Shown: positions 1-12,055 of the stretch, in pieces
Numbering within the stretch: the stretch's first letter is position 1
Layout of the letters: every line of letters starts with the position of its first letter
Assembly (NCBI GenBank): GCA_947462335.1
Contig: OX381707.1
Coordinates: forward strand, 38,367,618 to 38,431,617
Direction: 5' to 3'
DNA from: Harmothoe impar
Taxonomy: Eukaryota; Annelida; Polychaeta; Phyllodocida; Polynoidae
DNA length: 64,000 bases
Notes under the pieces: model-generated
Told to the model about the DNA's origin: nothing
Seen by the model: only the letters and a program-made list of their open reading frames with translations
Database searches by the model: none
Program-made: the position numbers and the translations under genes

Positions 1-700
1 AACTCCCAGCAAATTTCTCACTGCATCACTTTTGACACTCAGAATAGCCCACCGTTTTATCAGTCTTCAAAAAAGTGCCGGCCTCATGTAAGCACTGAGG
101 GTATGGGAGCTTCCAATTTATAAGCACTGGGGCCCTTAAACTCAACGGTATGTAAGTCGAGTGTCTGAGGTTTGACTATTATCACTCACCAGCGAGTATC
201 ATGAGACGTTTACACTAAAACACCTTACGAATGGATGTATTTGTTGCAAGGTAGTGAATTGTGGGTAAAAAAGTGCCCAGGATTAAATGTATCAAGCAAT
301 CATCGTTTTTGTAATAAAGTTGAAAACAATCCAGGGTGAGGGGGGGGGGGGGAGGGCGCTTTTTTTTCAACCTATTCCGAAGGGGGGGGGCCTTTCCCAC
401 CCCCTGAACACTGCCTAATAAGCGCAAATCCCCTATTTATGGAGTTTTAGACTAAACCAGCAGCTCTGCTGCAGGTGAATATTTAATGCTTTGGGGTGGG
501 CCGTGGGAAGAAAGTTGCAACAACATGGCGGCGAGTGGGAACGTAACCACCGACCAGGACTCAACAAAGTGGCCTCGGGTGAACGGCATCATGGGAGCTG
601 TACCGATATTAATGTGTTCCTAATGAAACAAAATAATCTCTTTTTTCGAACTGCTAGAAAAATGTTGGTCTCATACAAGGCATTCTATTTTCTTTTGCAG
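1..700. other. left-edge intron or intergenic DNA, no supported exon
   Basis: This is most likely an intron of NHP2, because the first visible NHP2 exon begins at 701 in mid-codon behind a pyrimidine-rich acceptor. It holds G and C homopolymer runs (about 340-353 and 380-390). A short open stretch from an ATG at 524 starts M-A-A-S-G-N-V and stops after 32 codons. The conserved NHP2 N-terminal region (the helix before K-Q-K-Q) cannot be found here and presumably lies left of the window. Confidence 0.5.
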
Positions 701-1873
701 CACAAAAACAAAAACAGTTGCGAAAAGGCATCCGTGAAGTCCAAAAATTTGTACGAAAAGGAGAGAAAGGGTATGTATAATATTTGTCATACATCATTAC
801 ATGATCAGTACATTTGTAGCACATTTGCTTATCTCATTTCAGTAGACCAAGGACCAAGCACTAAATACTACCAATGCCATAGTAAATTTCACAGTACTGT
901 AAAACTTCGATATAGCCTGCAGCTAGTATGTAACTCAGATCGCCAGTGCGACTTGTAGGATTGGCCCAAAGTAAAGGCAGGGTGCAGCTAATACACGAGT
1001 CTCTTACGACGGGTTTACAGGACGATAGCTTTATATACGATTCAATCAAAAGAAACACAAATCCCTGAGCTTGATGTGACTCACGTTAGGATCTTTCTTT
1101 TTCTAAGACCCCGTATATAAGCTGTCTAAATAATACAGTGACTTAAACCTTGTGTTTGCGATAATGATGAATGAAGTTAATACACAACTTTGTAGCGGCT
1201 ACCTAATGGGACATATCACGCATAGTAATTTACACACATTGTCTTTTTCAGGATGATCATATTCGCCGGTAACACAAGTCCAATTGACGTCATAAGTCAC
1301 ATGCCAATGGTGTGCGAAGAGAAAGAAATCCCTTACTGTTATGTACCAGCCAAAGAAGTATGTATAAATTGGTATCTATGAAGCAATGGCATATGATTAT
1401 TAACAACTGATGTAAACTCGCGGGTTGTAAGCGAATCACACTCATCCTTAAATTAATATCAAACATACCTTTATAGGGTGTCGGTTAGGAGGTTTTAGCA
1501 TACATGTACATACTACAATACTAAGCCGAAATCAGACCCTGGGTGCGAGTTATACCGTACCGGTATTCCCAAAATCCAGGTGGGGATTATATACTCAAAG
1601 ATCTACGGTACTGTCACCATACACCATATCAGATTTCCTCTCTTCTTCTGATATGAATTCACTGTTTAATGCGTTTAAGCGACATTTAAAATGTAAATTA
1701 TAATTCCCCCACTTGATATGAAAATCCCTTTTATATTTTCCGAATAGGACCTAGGATTGGCGAGTGGCTCCAAGCGGCCGACGTGTATGCTGATGATCAA
1801 ACCTCATGACGACTACCAGGAGCTATACGACCAGTGTTATGAGGAGTTAGAAGGCCTGCCACTCCCTGTCTGA
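701..1873 (+). CDS. NHP2: NHP2, H/ACA ribonucleoprotein subunit 2 (5' partial, three exons)
   Basis: NHP2 is the L7Ae/Nhp2-family RNA-binding subunit of H/ACA snoRNPs. With dyskerin, NOP10 and GAR1 it supports rRNA pseudouridylation in the nucleolus and Cajal bodies, and telomerase RNA stability in vertebrates. Exons seen: 701-770 (enters with the last two bases of a codon; encodes QKQKQLRKGIREVQKFVRK and then GEK), 1252-1357 (MIIFAGNTSPIDVISH through IPYCYVPAKE) and 1748-1873 (DLGLASGSKRPTCMLMIKPH through LEGLPLPV, stop TGA 1871-1873). Donors are GTATGT at 771 and 1358; acceptors are CAG at 700, TTTTTCAG ending at 1251, and TAG ending at 1747. Phases agree at both internal junctions. The L7Ae core G-[E/D]-K-G, the A-G-[N/D]-T-x-P-I loop, the P-Y-x-Y-V-P strand and S-K-R-P-T-C are all present, and the C-terminus ends LPLPV as in animal NHP2. 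About the first 55-60 residues are outside the window. The identification is firm. Confidence 0.95.
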
Positions 1874-2003
1874 ACAAAGAGCAGCTCAGGGGACACATGA
1901 GCAGCTCAATCACCATCATTAACTCATCATTTAGCTCTGCTATTAGGAACCAGTTGATAGACAGGCGCAAACTAAAACTTTGGATACCAAAGTCAAGAAA
2001 TGA

Positions 2004-2326
2004 AATAAATATTTCCAGTCTTTTTATTGCGATGTTTAGCGATAGAGGGAGGGATATTTACGACATACAGAGATGGTACTGGCACTATAAAAGTTTATGT
2101 GTGCTGGTAAGTGTTTCTGGATACATTTACGTCAATTCATTGTAAATCACCAATCATCCTTCATCACAATCTCAAGACAGTATGGGTCATATCCCAAATA
2201 ACGATTGAGAGCTTGTTTGAATATCTATGCTCCTTACCACAGGTTTGGTTTGGACGTTGCTGCAACTCGTTTGTTTTGAATAAACATGTCCATGTATGAA
2301 AGAGGAATTTACCGGGCTTGAATAAA
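2004..2326 (+). terminator. NHP2 polyadenylation signal region
   Basis: Three AATAAA hexamers follow the NHP2 stop codon on the coding strand, at 2004-2009, 2279-2284 and 2321-2326. The first would give a 3' UTR of about 150 bases, the later ones about 420-470. The sequence alone cannot say which is used. Confidence 0.5.
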
Positions 2327-2923
2327 AGCAAAGAAAACAAACCTGCCTCACGTTGTTATTCAGAAGAATGATTTACCGTATACCCCGTGTATACGCCTGA
2401 GCTTATACTAGTACTAAGTAGCACACTGGGCAGGCTTATATTTCCTGTACTTGAAAAAAGAAATTTTCAATACTTTGCTTACCAATTTAAATTTTATCTC
2501 CTTTGAAATGGTAAGCGACATTGATGAGATGAATAGGGGTTACAAAGCTGAAAGAATTGTGTGAATCTCTCAAGTAGAAGTGGAGTTTTGGCCTAAAATA
2601 TGATTTATTTTGCATGGACATTGCAAGCTCCATGCTTATACTCGGGGCCATCCATTAATTACATACACATCAAGGGTTGGGGGAAGGGGGGGGGGGGTTG
2701 TCTGGGGCCATTTTGACATATCAGGGTTGTTTTCTGCTTATTTTGGACAAAAAAAGGGTATGTTCTGGGTCTCAAATACACAATTTTCCGGGGGAGCACA
2801 CTCTTACAGGATGGAGCAAATGAGGCCTAACCATCTGAATGAGTCTTACACATTTCCTACAATTAAAGAGACACAGATCGTCAAAGGTCTAGGCTATAAA
2901 TCTGTGGGCATTTGTCCCTATAT

Positions 2924-3271
2924 CAGGGTACCCACAAACAGGGAAAACATGGAATAACAGGGAAAGTGGAAAAATCGATTCCCTGTCAGGGAAACACATG
3001 GAATTTGAAAATGTTTCCAAAACACATGGAAAAATATTTTTGCACACTGGGAAAAACATTTTGAAACCATAATGGTGGTGGTGGTATGATCTATTCTCAA
3101 AAAGCACGAGAATGCACTACTTGGCTTCTAGATTTTCAAAATGTTTACTCCTGACAGACTACCCAATTATGAATGTTAATAACAGTTCCAAAGCAAACAG
3201 CACAGGGAAATTCTGCCGTGGCTCAGGGAAAACACATGGAATTTGAAAATGTAATTTGTGTGGGTACCCTG
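2924..3271. mobile_element. hAT-like short repeat, CAGGGTACCCAC ends
   Basis: It starts CAGGGTACCCACAAAC and ends GTGTGGGTACCCTG, inverted termini of about 12 bases. The interior has repeated 'cacatggaatttgaaaatg' blocks. The same architecture recurs at 61974-62278 and 63376-63596, so this is a dispersed family. CAGGG termini recall hAT-type non-autonomous elements, but an 8-base target duplication is not clear here. Confidence 0.6.
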
Positions 3272-3633
3272 CTATATAAATGTAGGTTGAAAGAATAACT
3301 TTTGCAGATTTATAAGGGTTATGTTGGTGCCCTAGGCAGGGTCGGGACTTTTTTTCGGGGAGGGGGAAAGGGCAAGACAGTGTTAGGGGCTTATGCCATC
3401 ATAGAACATGCGTCTGAGGGGAGGGGGCGGTTTGATAGGGACTGCAGGGAGGGGAGCATAAATGTCGATCCCTTTGGGGGTAAAAACGATTTTGCACGCA
3501 TTCACAATATCTGACCTCCCGCCTCCATATCCACCTACCAACCCCCCTACCCACAAGCTGGTGATACATGATTTTCCCATATGTATTAGAATGGGAAATA
3601 TATAAAAACACTTATATGTTAGGACACCTATGC

Positions 3634-3655
3634 GGGGGGGGGGGGGGGGGGGGGG
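3634..3655. repeat. 22-base poly-G tract
   Basis: An uninterrupted run of 22 G, followed by another G-rich run at about 3680-3689. It could form quadruplex structure and its length is a likely sequencing or assembly uncertainty. Confidence 0.8.
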
Positions 3656-4324
3656 CTAAGGGAATTGAGTATGTATGTGGGGGGGGGGAGGGTATTCCCA
3701 ATGCGTCCATGGTGCAATAGGGGTGCCCCTTACACAACACTAAGTCACGCTCTCCCCAAGCTTATACATAGGGAAATACGGTAGGTATCAAACCCAAAGT
3801 ATAATCTTTTGAAAGAGGCAATCAAACAAGCCACAATAACCTAGACTATTTACTGCTATGCTATGGTATTATCAATATTGACTTATCATGAGATCTTGCA
3901 ATGCGATTATTGCCATGTCCAGAAGATGGCTGCGTAGGAAAGGAGGGATGGGATGGACCCAGCCAATATGTGTGGGCATCCCAACATGTGCACCCTATAA
4001 TAAACAAGATTCCCAAACCTGAGCTCATTACTTGATTTGAAATCCTATGTATAGTGTCGTTGTAAGGTGGTAATGAAATGGAGCCAAACACTACCGAGGT
4101 CATGAAGGTACTTTTCCATACAAACCTGCATCCGAAGGGAAAACAACTTATTCCTCGTTACCTACCTAGCACCTGCATGCGTGTTATCGTGCTTAGAGTC
4201 AGGTGGGGTGGAGCCTCCCTTGTGACCCACCCATGCTTCTTCCATCTTTGGAACACCAGGCGGCACTCGTGAGCTGCGATCTTCAGTAGATTCTTTGTCA
4301 TCCATATGACCCTAGACCCTTAAA

Positions 4325-4520
4325 TTCGACACGGCGACATAGGCCATTTTGGGCCTCAGTGACATGGGACATGAGGAATAAATAGATAGTGACATGGGAC
4401 ATGGGCTATTTCTTTAAGTCGATATGGCGACATGGGCATTTCTTTAAATCGATATGGCGACATGGACATTTCTCAAAATCGACATGGGGCATGGGGATCC
4501 CCCCCATTAAGGGCCCCATC
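4325..4520. repeat. GACATG-rich degenerate tandem array
   Basis: The array is built from variants of TCGACATGGCGACATGG separated by 'gcatttctttaaa'-type spacers. Three successive units around 4410-4490 are nearly identical. The left part (a TCGACACGGCGACATAGGCC unit, then 'gggcctcagtgacatggg') is matched in reverse complement near 48330-48440, so this is a dispersed family, not a local expansion. The short reading frame through it (GHFFKSIWRH repeated) is a by-product of the repeat. Confidence 0.7.
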
Positions 4521-7500
4521 CATAGACTAGTGCATGTAGCAGTAAAACACGTTTCAGAGGGTCAGGGTGGGTAAGGTATAGAACTGGACCCGATATGGGG
4601 AGTAACTAACCAAAGGTATTTTTCCAATTAAATGTAATGCATGTATTATAACCGAAAAGCACATTTTCTCAATTTTAAAGTTGGAATATTTTCGTTGGAG
4701 ATAAGTTCAAATGGCAATCCTTCAATCTACTATTACACCCCATGGCCATTACATTACAATATAATTTACTCATGACAAAACTAGGAAATAGCTGCTTCAA
4801 TTGCATTTTATTGTTCTACACGTTATGAATAAACGCACTGACAATAATGGCATTATGATGGTTGCTTGGTTTTAATCGTGTGATTAATCATCATTCATCA
4901 CACAGTGAAAATAAATAGCCTTTACATTTATGTTTATATATTCAAACACTTTCCCTACATTTATTTTATTACAAATATTCTTCACGTTACGCAACTGTGC
5001 GACTTGATATCCGTCATTACAATATAATACTGCTGACTTTAATAGCTTATACTGAGCATATTCCAGTGAGTTACATCGATGGCATGAGCTACAAAAAGGA
5101 TCATTTCGCATTCTGTTTCGTTAATGTGAGCCGTTTTCGGATAAATAGATAACACATCTTGTTGACAGTATGCATAATGGACAACTGATCAATATTCCTA
5201 ATGTGCTGGACATTGTAAAGTATGAAAGAATTCCATTTCTCAAGAGGCATGCAATGATATCATGGAGGGAAAATACAATCTTGACATAAAACAGTACTGC
5301 CCTGGCTCCTTCCACAAATCAATAGATACAAATGTCTCTTGAACCTGGATTCATACAATATTGTGTTCATTGGGATATAATTTCTGTATTTGCTTCTGGG
5401 AAGTCAAAGTTAAATTGGAGATGAGTTTATATAAGCTGGAGTTGAGTATTCATATTCATCGCATAGTTATTCTTGCTTGGGAAATTCCTAAATTATTATT
5501 CCATATGAAATAAATATGTATTCGTCCTTGATTAATAGAGACAATTTTCTCAAATTCTGATGCATTCACAAATGGCTTTACCTGTCTGAGTTAGTATGTT
5601 CATGCAATGATATTGACATTTATATCCATGTTTTTCTTCTTGTGGTCATTACATCGTGAATTTATCTTATTTTTGAAGCAGTATCCATCTGCTGCCCAGA
5701 TCATCATGGAATTAACAGCTGGTGTAATTGGCCATCATCCCATCAAAGACACACATGGTATATGTAAGCGAAAAAACAGCCCTACTCCAAACAGCTTTTC
5801 AGTTACAAGCATTATGGGCACACACATACAAATACCCATGTGTAGGGTGAAAGCAAAGAATGTCATGGTGATCAATGCATACACCAAGGCCATTGCAACT
5901 CACAACAGACTTATTACATCTTTGTATACAGGAGCAACTACCTCTATATGAAATTCACAGGAACATAGATATGAAATCATCAAACAATCATTTCATTATC
6001 ATACAACCACTCGCATAAAGAAAGACAACCTTCAATAGTGTCACAACACTTTATACAGTCACTTGTATATATGTAACAGCAACCTACTAGTCATTTTCAC
6101 ATCTTTGCTGAGCTCACTCTTTAGGGGCTCCAAAATATTGCACATCTGATCAATGTTTTTTTGTGTATATTAAAGGTGTATTATTTTCTCAACTGTATGC
6201 AATGCTTTACTTGTATACAATGATTACCAATGTTTTCTTGTCTTGTTACATCACTATCACAAAGTGCCCAATCCACTGATTGCTAGATGGATCATAGCCC
6301 ACACAACCTTATACCAATTACACTATTGATGTTCATTAACCTTTATATTATTCATCAAATCACATAAACTTCACAAAATGACTATGTCATGTTGGTATAC
6401 CCTTGAGGAGATAAAGACTTGCACAAGTCACAAGTATAAAGTAAGTGAAAGTTTCAATCACATATCAATCCAGTCCATAGCCTATAGTATGTTGTGTAGA
6501 ATATGACCCAGTCATGGCATTTATAAATGTCTCTATGCACAACTACTTACAAATATACATCTATCCTCTGATTATAAGTTATATTCTGCTCATGTAGCAC
6601 CACTAAGAAACCATCAGCCAAGTTAAAAAAGCTCACCAACTAAGTCTAGATATATTGGCTGGCACTTCAAACTTCTTCTGAATTGTTAAGTATGAGCAAA
6701 CGTGTACAAAACAGGATATAGGTATATATATATATATATATATATATACTGGACTAGTAATACATTGGTCCACATTTAGTTGGCTCAATATGAATTCATC
6801 AATGATATGGTTGCAGAGCTGTAGAGTGAGTCAACAGGGAAACTGTTATAGAGAAGATAATTGTGAATACAAATGAACTTCCATTATGAGCCAGTTTGCA
6901 TCATATAGTTTGAATGAACAAAGCTGGATCCTGATCCAGCTATGTCAGTTTGACAATTAAAATGAAGGCATATGTCTTGATGGCAGTCATACTGCCATCG
7001 GTATAACATACCAGGTAAGATATGATATCTCCCCTAGTTTGTACACTAATCATCAATATCCCCAACTTAGCATATAGCTTGTGACATGATTGTAAATATA
7101 TGTGTTCACACATATAATGTAATTTGGAAGATAAAAATCTGGGAGTGTGTCTCCATATCCAGATGATCTAAGATGGTAGGATGGCACCATATATTGGAAA
7201 TTGTTATAATGAAACGCATGAATAAAATAAAGTGATTGAAGATCGAAGGTAGATAGGTGAAAGATAATGCATTTCTGACAAATACATAGATTTGTTTATG
7301 GAAGGATCTTAAATGGTACTGTTGTTTTAGATACAACTCTGCAAATATGTCAAGGTGAAACCATTGTATTCGTTTAAATGTCATATGAAACTACTAACAT
7401 AATGCACAATTACACAACATATTACAAGGGAAATAGTGTACTTTAAGCACTAATAACTAAATGAAATTGAGATGACATAAAAGCTGTTGACATAAATATC

Positions 7501-9240
7501 ACAACTATGAAGATTTAAGTTTTCAAAACTAGACAAACCAATATAGGTTTTCATTTACACGTCTCAGTGAACAAACACAACCAATTGAATGGATTCTATG
7601 ATGCCTACCATCCTTTTCATTTAATCTGTTTTGTGGATGTTGAATATATAGACAGAGAAAACATGTCTGCACCACTGTCATATCCACAACTGATTTTCAT
7701 CAAAATAAAAATTCAGCAATTGCAAATTGTACCAATATTTTAAATGACACACTTCAGGGATAACCACACTGATTTGTGCTTCCCTCCACCACAAAAAAAT
7801 ATTGACATGACATGATACATATCTACTTAAATTGTTAATTATGAACTATATGGAAGTCACTGATGAGCCACATACAAGTGGTTGGCAACCTTTCTTCAAT
7901 TACTGCATTAGCTTCAAGCATACACTGTTTGGTACTGGCACACAATGGACATCCCCAAGAAATGAACGAGAAAGCATGTTTATGTTGATAAATTCATTCA
8001 TATGGAGATAAAATCTCTCCTTATTGTGTAGGTTTGGTCCTTAGGCCTAGTAACTTGGATGTATTCTCATAAAAACTGAAACTTTAGTGAGGAGTATCTA
8101 TAGTTTGGCTATCTGGGTATCTCAAAAAATTCTTATTTCAACAATAAACTGGTACTGACATCACACTAGGGCCCTATCTGACAAGGATTCCCTTTTAGGT
8201 TATAAATATTTACATTTAATGTCATGTTATTAATTATATCCCTATGGTTCTGACTGCTAATATGCATATTTTGAAAGATGATGCGCATCCACTCTGAAAA
8301 CTTCATTTATATGGCATAAGCCCTATTTTACACCGGCTAACCCAGAATTTGAAAAGCGGAGTCTACTAAACACCAAATACTGAAAAGTGTCACAGTGGCT
8401 CATAATATCAATATTAAAAAAAAGATAGAATAATTCCAAAAGGTGGTGGGGTACGAACCCCATGGGTCCACACCTGAGACATGACAGTTTGTGTAGAGCT
8501 TTTACTAATAATTTGCATTCATTCCCTTTCTCAACATGACATACATTGTCATAGTTCTAACAAGTAGCATTCTGCCTATTGAGAAATGACTGGACCACAC
8601 AAGAAGATAGGATTAAACTCAGTGTGATGGGTGGGGCTGAAGTAGGGTGGACACTTCAATTTGACGAAATAGGACGCTGTATTCGTGCTATAGCGCATAT
8701 TAAAGCTAGCAGAATGGGGAGTCCAGAACTGTTTTTATTTTTATTCTATCATGAGCGGTTCAGATTTTATTGCGATTTTGATAATTGGAAAATCACCTTA
8801 GTACCTGTCGGGATTGTCGGGATTGCCGGGATTTACCACATCCCGACAACTATCAGAAGGCAAGGGTTAAATACAAGTAGCCTATCAGAAAATCATATGA
8901 TTGCATCATTTATTGTATCAAATTAAAGCTTATACTATCAGGTATCTAAATCTGTATAGTTCCTTAATGTATTGTTATTGTTTAGAGCATACACATTTTT
9001 CTTAAACAAACACTACGGGGTGGTTAAGAATCATATCTGATAATTTGAAAGATGTCCCCGACCTACAGTGTCCTTGGTAATAATGTAATTTCTTTACACA
9101 TGCACTAAAGCAATATGGTCATGTCATATACCAAATTAAACCCACTACAATCAGGAGTTCAGATCTATTTAGATAGTGTTTCCATCATTATCAGTTCAAA
9201 TCTTGGGAAAATTTGATTATTTAGAAAAAAACATGAAATA
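4521..9240. other. AT-rich intergenic DNA without recognised genes
   Basis: Between the GACATG array and the tandem duplication at 9.25 kb no spliced or single-exon gene could be supported. The longest open stretches (5607-5951 +, 7106-7384 -, 8579-8926 +) have AT-driven composition, no recognisable domain and no splice-phase support. The only clear simple repeat is the TA run at 6723-6748. Confidence 0.6.
6723..6748. repeat. (TA)13 microsatellite
   Basis: Thirteen uninterrupted TA dinucleotides. Confidence 0.9.
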
Positions 9241-9246
9241 AATTAG

Positions 9247-10030
9247 AAATTATCGGTGTAGGTTGTCTTAGACAGGCCAAAATCGCAACCTATTTAGCCT
9301 TTTCGAAAATGGAAACATAATGTCATGCTGTATATAAAATTTAAGCTAACATGTATGGCTCTCATTTAGAGCCCAATAGCCATTTAAATGACAGGGAATC
9401 AGAGTACTGAATGATTTTCTATGAATATCATAGAAATAAAAAGTTCAAATGTTGATGAAAATATTGTAGGTAACCATAACTTCTTGTCAAAATCGTTCAA
9501 AATCGTGCATGTAAAATAGATGAGAATAAAGTTTTCTAGACTGAATAGGGCCTTCTTAATCCATTGGAAAGGTGCCATTTAGGGCCAAACCATTCCTTGT
9601 CTAAGATATCTATTTCTGAAGAAATAATTATGAATTACTATTAGTAATTATCAGTCTACGTGGGCTTCGACAAACCAATACCGCAACCCTTTTAGCCTTT
9701 TAGAAAATGGAAACATAACATCATGCTGTATATGAAATCAAAGCTAACATGTATGGCTCTCATTTAGAGCCCAATAGCCATCTAAATGACAGGGAAACAG
9801 AGTACTGAATGACTTTCTATGATTATTATTGAAATATAAAGATCAAATGTTGATGAAAATATTGTAGGTAAATATAACTTCTTCACAAAATCGTTCAAAA
9901 TCGTGCATGTAAAATAGATGAAAGTGAACTTTTCTAGGCTAAATAGGGCCTTCTGAATCCATTGAAAAGGTGCAATTTAGGGCCAAACCATTCCTTATGC
10001 AGGATATATAATTCTTGGCAAAAATAGAAA
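9247..10030. repeat. tandem duplication, about 398-base unit
   Basis: Two head-to-tail copies lie at about 9247-9644 and 9645-10030. Shared blocks include 'agcctttt.gaaaatgg', 'catgtatggctctcattta' and 'aaaatcgttcaaaatcgtgc', offset by 398 bases. Scattered substitutions and small indels indicate an old duplication. No coding potential is seen. The flanks (10100-10440) are also non-coding. Confidence 0.85.
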
Positions 10031-12055
10031 GTTTAACTTAATTTTTGAAAAACTTAAAATTATCACAGAAAAAATATAAACATATCAGCATGTAGCCCCA
10101 ACTGTCTACGATATCCCCCTATAGGACAATGTTCAAGATAGAGTGAGAATTAACCTTTTTCCTGACTGTATCTTTGAGGAGTATTTTCAGAAACTGGCTG
10201 ACAGATGGTAGAAAAAATGCTCCGGAACCTTATGTTCAACTCGTGATTTAACAGGGTTCCAGGTCTCAGATAATATTCTAGATAACATATATGAATAGAT
10301 CAGAAAAGTAGCTTTCCTAAAAGTATTTACATTAATCTATGCGACCTTTTGGGCCAGAGAAATTCACTTTTTCAAAAGGGTCATTTAGCATTACGGCAGG
10401 TACGGCCAGCGTGAGCGCCCGCGGAGATTGTCCACCCTAGCTGAAGTGTTACAGTCCAAAGTGGGTCATAATACCTTCATGGACAGTAGACCCTTCTAGT
10501 AGCACCTTCCCCCATCAAAATCATACAGCATATTTCCAATTGCAACGCTGTGGCGAAATAGTCATGCAGGCAAAACTTCAATGATCTTAATATCTCCATA
10601 CAGGCACCTCTTTCAATTGAACACTCACAATGAAAAGTCCAATCAGCCCTTCTGAGAGCATTCAATCCTTATTTTACTAAAATAATGAGGACAGAGACTG
10701 TTTGTCAAGATCAACACCATGAATTTAGTGCAGACCTGCACATTAGGTGGAGATATAACATGATAATATACTGGCAGAATTTAGATAACATGAAATTGAA
10801 GATGCAGTCCCCATGCCCTTTTGGTTATCACACAGTAAGGTGGAAATACACTATGAATACATATCCTGTTGAAATGATCCAATGGCAAAGATAAATAATA
10901 TGTAGTGATGTGGTATGTGGATGTTATTTCCCACTGCAATATGGTGATTGCAATAGATGTGTTGTTCTAGGTGTATATGATATAAGCCAGCATGGTTTGA
11001 TGGTAACATTGACTGTAAATCTGCAGTTCAATGGGAAGTGGTTGTCTTTTCAGATTTCACACTTGAAGCTGACACATGATGCAAAACGATGCAATAATGG
11101 CAAAGAGAATGGCGGGGTTTGTTTTGTTTTCAAGTTGTTCAACATTCATAGAAGTGCAGACACCCAAGTTTGCATATTTGCTCTGAGGTGGTGCTGCTTC
11201 CAATAAACACAGTGACATGTTTTTATGCAACTGTTCTTGCAAATACCTCCATAAAACTCATATATAAATACTATATAAATAAATATAAATTGACCTCAAA
11301 TCTATACCTTCATATATGTCTATACTATTTCTATTTAAGCCCTTGTTATACTATCGCAGTCTAGATCAGAAGAAAGTCGCTACAGCTACAGACCTAGTAG
11401 CACCACAACTGTAAAGAAATCTCCCCCCATGGGGATTGGTCATCCAGCAACCAATCAAAACACAATACAACTCTTACTCCCTCCTTTAGAAAGTGAAGCC
11501 CCATATCAAGTTGTCATCTATTAAAATGAGTATAAATATAAAGAAATACACAAGTATAATAAGCATAGTTATTAGAAGTGTATAACAAAAGGATATTTTA
11601 AATATCAAACCAAGCATATAACCTTGAGGGCAGTTTCTGGATTTCTTTCACCTCAGATAGAAATGTGACCTGTTGTGGCAATCCTTTACTTTGTCAGTGC
11701 AGTAATGACAATACACAGTGAAAAATGATGAACTAATTACAAGAGGGTTCTCTTTTTCCTTTCAAAATCGGTATCCATGGATATTCTTAAACATTTTTTC
11801 ATCAGGAAAATGACTTTCAGAATACAACCATTTTGTATCAACCGCACAATATTTTTGAGTGTATCAACCACAGTTAGGAGTTGTTCTCCCACTTGGTCCT
11901 GAATATTTCCCTCATGCCCTCGAACAATGCCTCAATGGCCTCAGTGCACCTCTGCTGTTTTTGTTGATCCTGAAATCAATCTTGCTCAATGCTTTGACAA
12001 AGTAGCCTAATCAAATGAAGAAACCACTAGGAGCATCTACGGAAGTGAACAATCA
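10031..12055. other. non-coding stretch downstream of RHOBTB
   Basis: This must include the RHOBTB 3' UTR (minus strand, running left from 12055), but no AATAAA or ATTAAA on the minus strand could be picked out with confidence. Short open frames at 10910-11206 and 10685-10894 on the plus strand show no domain and no splice context. The segment 10380-10440 is a small GC-rich island in AT-rich DNA. Confidence 0.5.

Larger units (their letters stand above)
2375..3782. mobile_element. possible ACCGTAT-ended repeat with a nested element
   Basis: The left end reads ACCGTATACCCCGTGTATA and then GAGCTTATAC. The right end, read in reverse complement, starts ACCGTATTTCCCTATGTATA and then AGCTTG. These are diverged terminal inverted repeats of about 30 bases. 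The interior has no transposase-like reading frame, holds several long G runs, and contains the separate CAGGGTACCC-ended repeat at 2924-3271. Similar 'gtataagcc' ends recur at 60.8-61.2 kb. The boundaries are tentative because no target duplication was confirmed. Confidence 0.35.

Noticed and set aside
491..958. 155-codon plus-strand frame overlapping the first visible NHP2 exon
   Set aside because: It reads the NHP2 exon in the wrong frame and runs through the adjacent intron. The exon's true frame gives the conserved KQKQLRKGIREVQKF sequence with matching splice phases.
8440..8500. tRNA-like B box (minus strand GGTTCGTACCC)
   Set aside because: The T-arm would have a six-base loop, the B-box match is imperfect and no cloverleaf or A box was found at the right distance.
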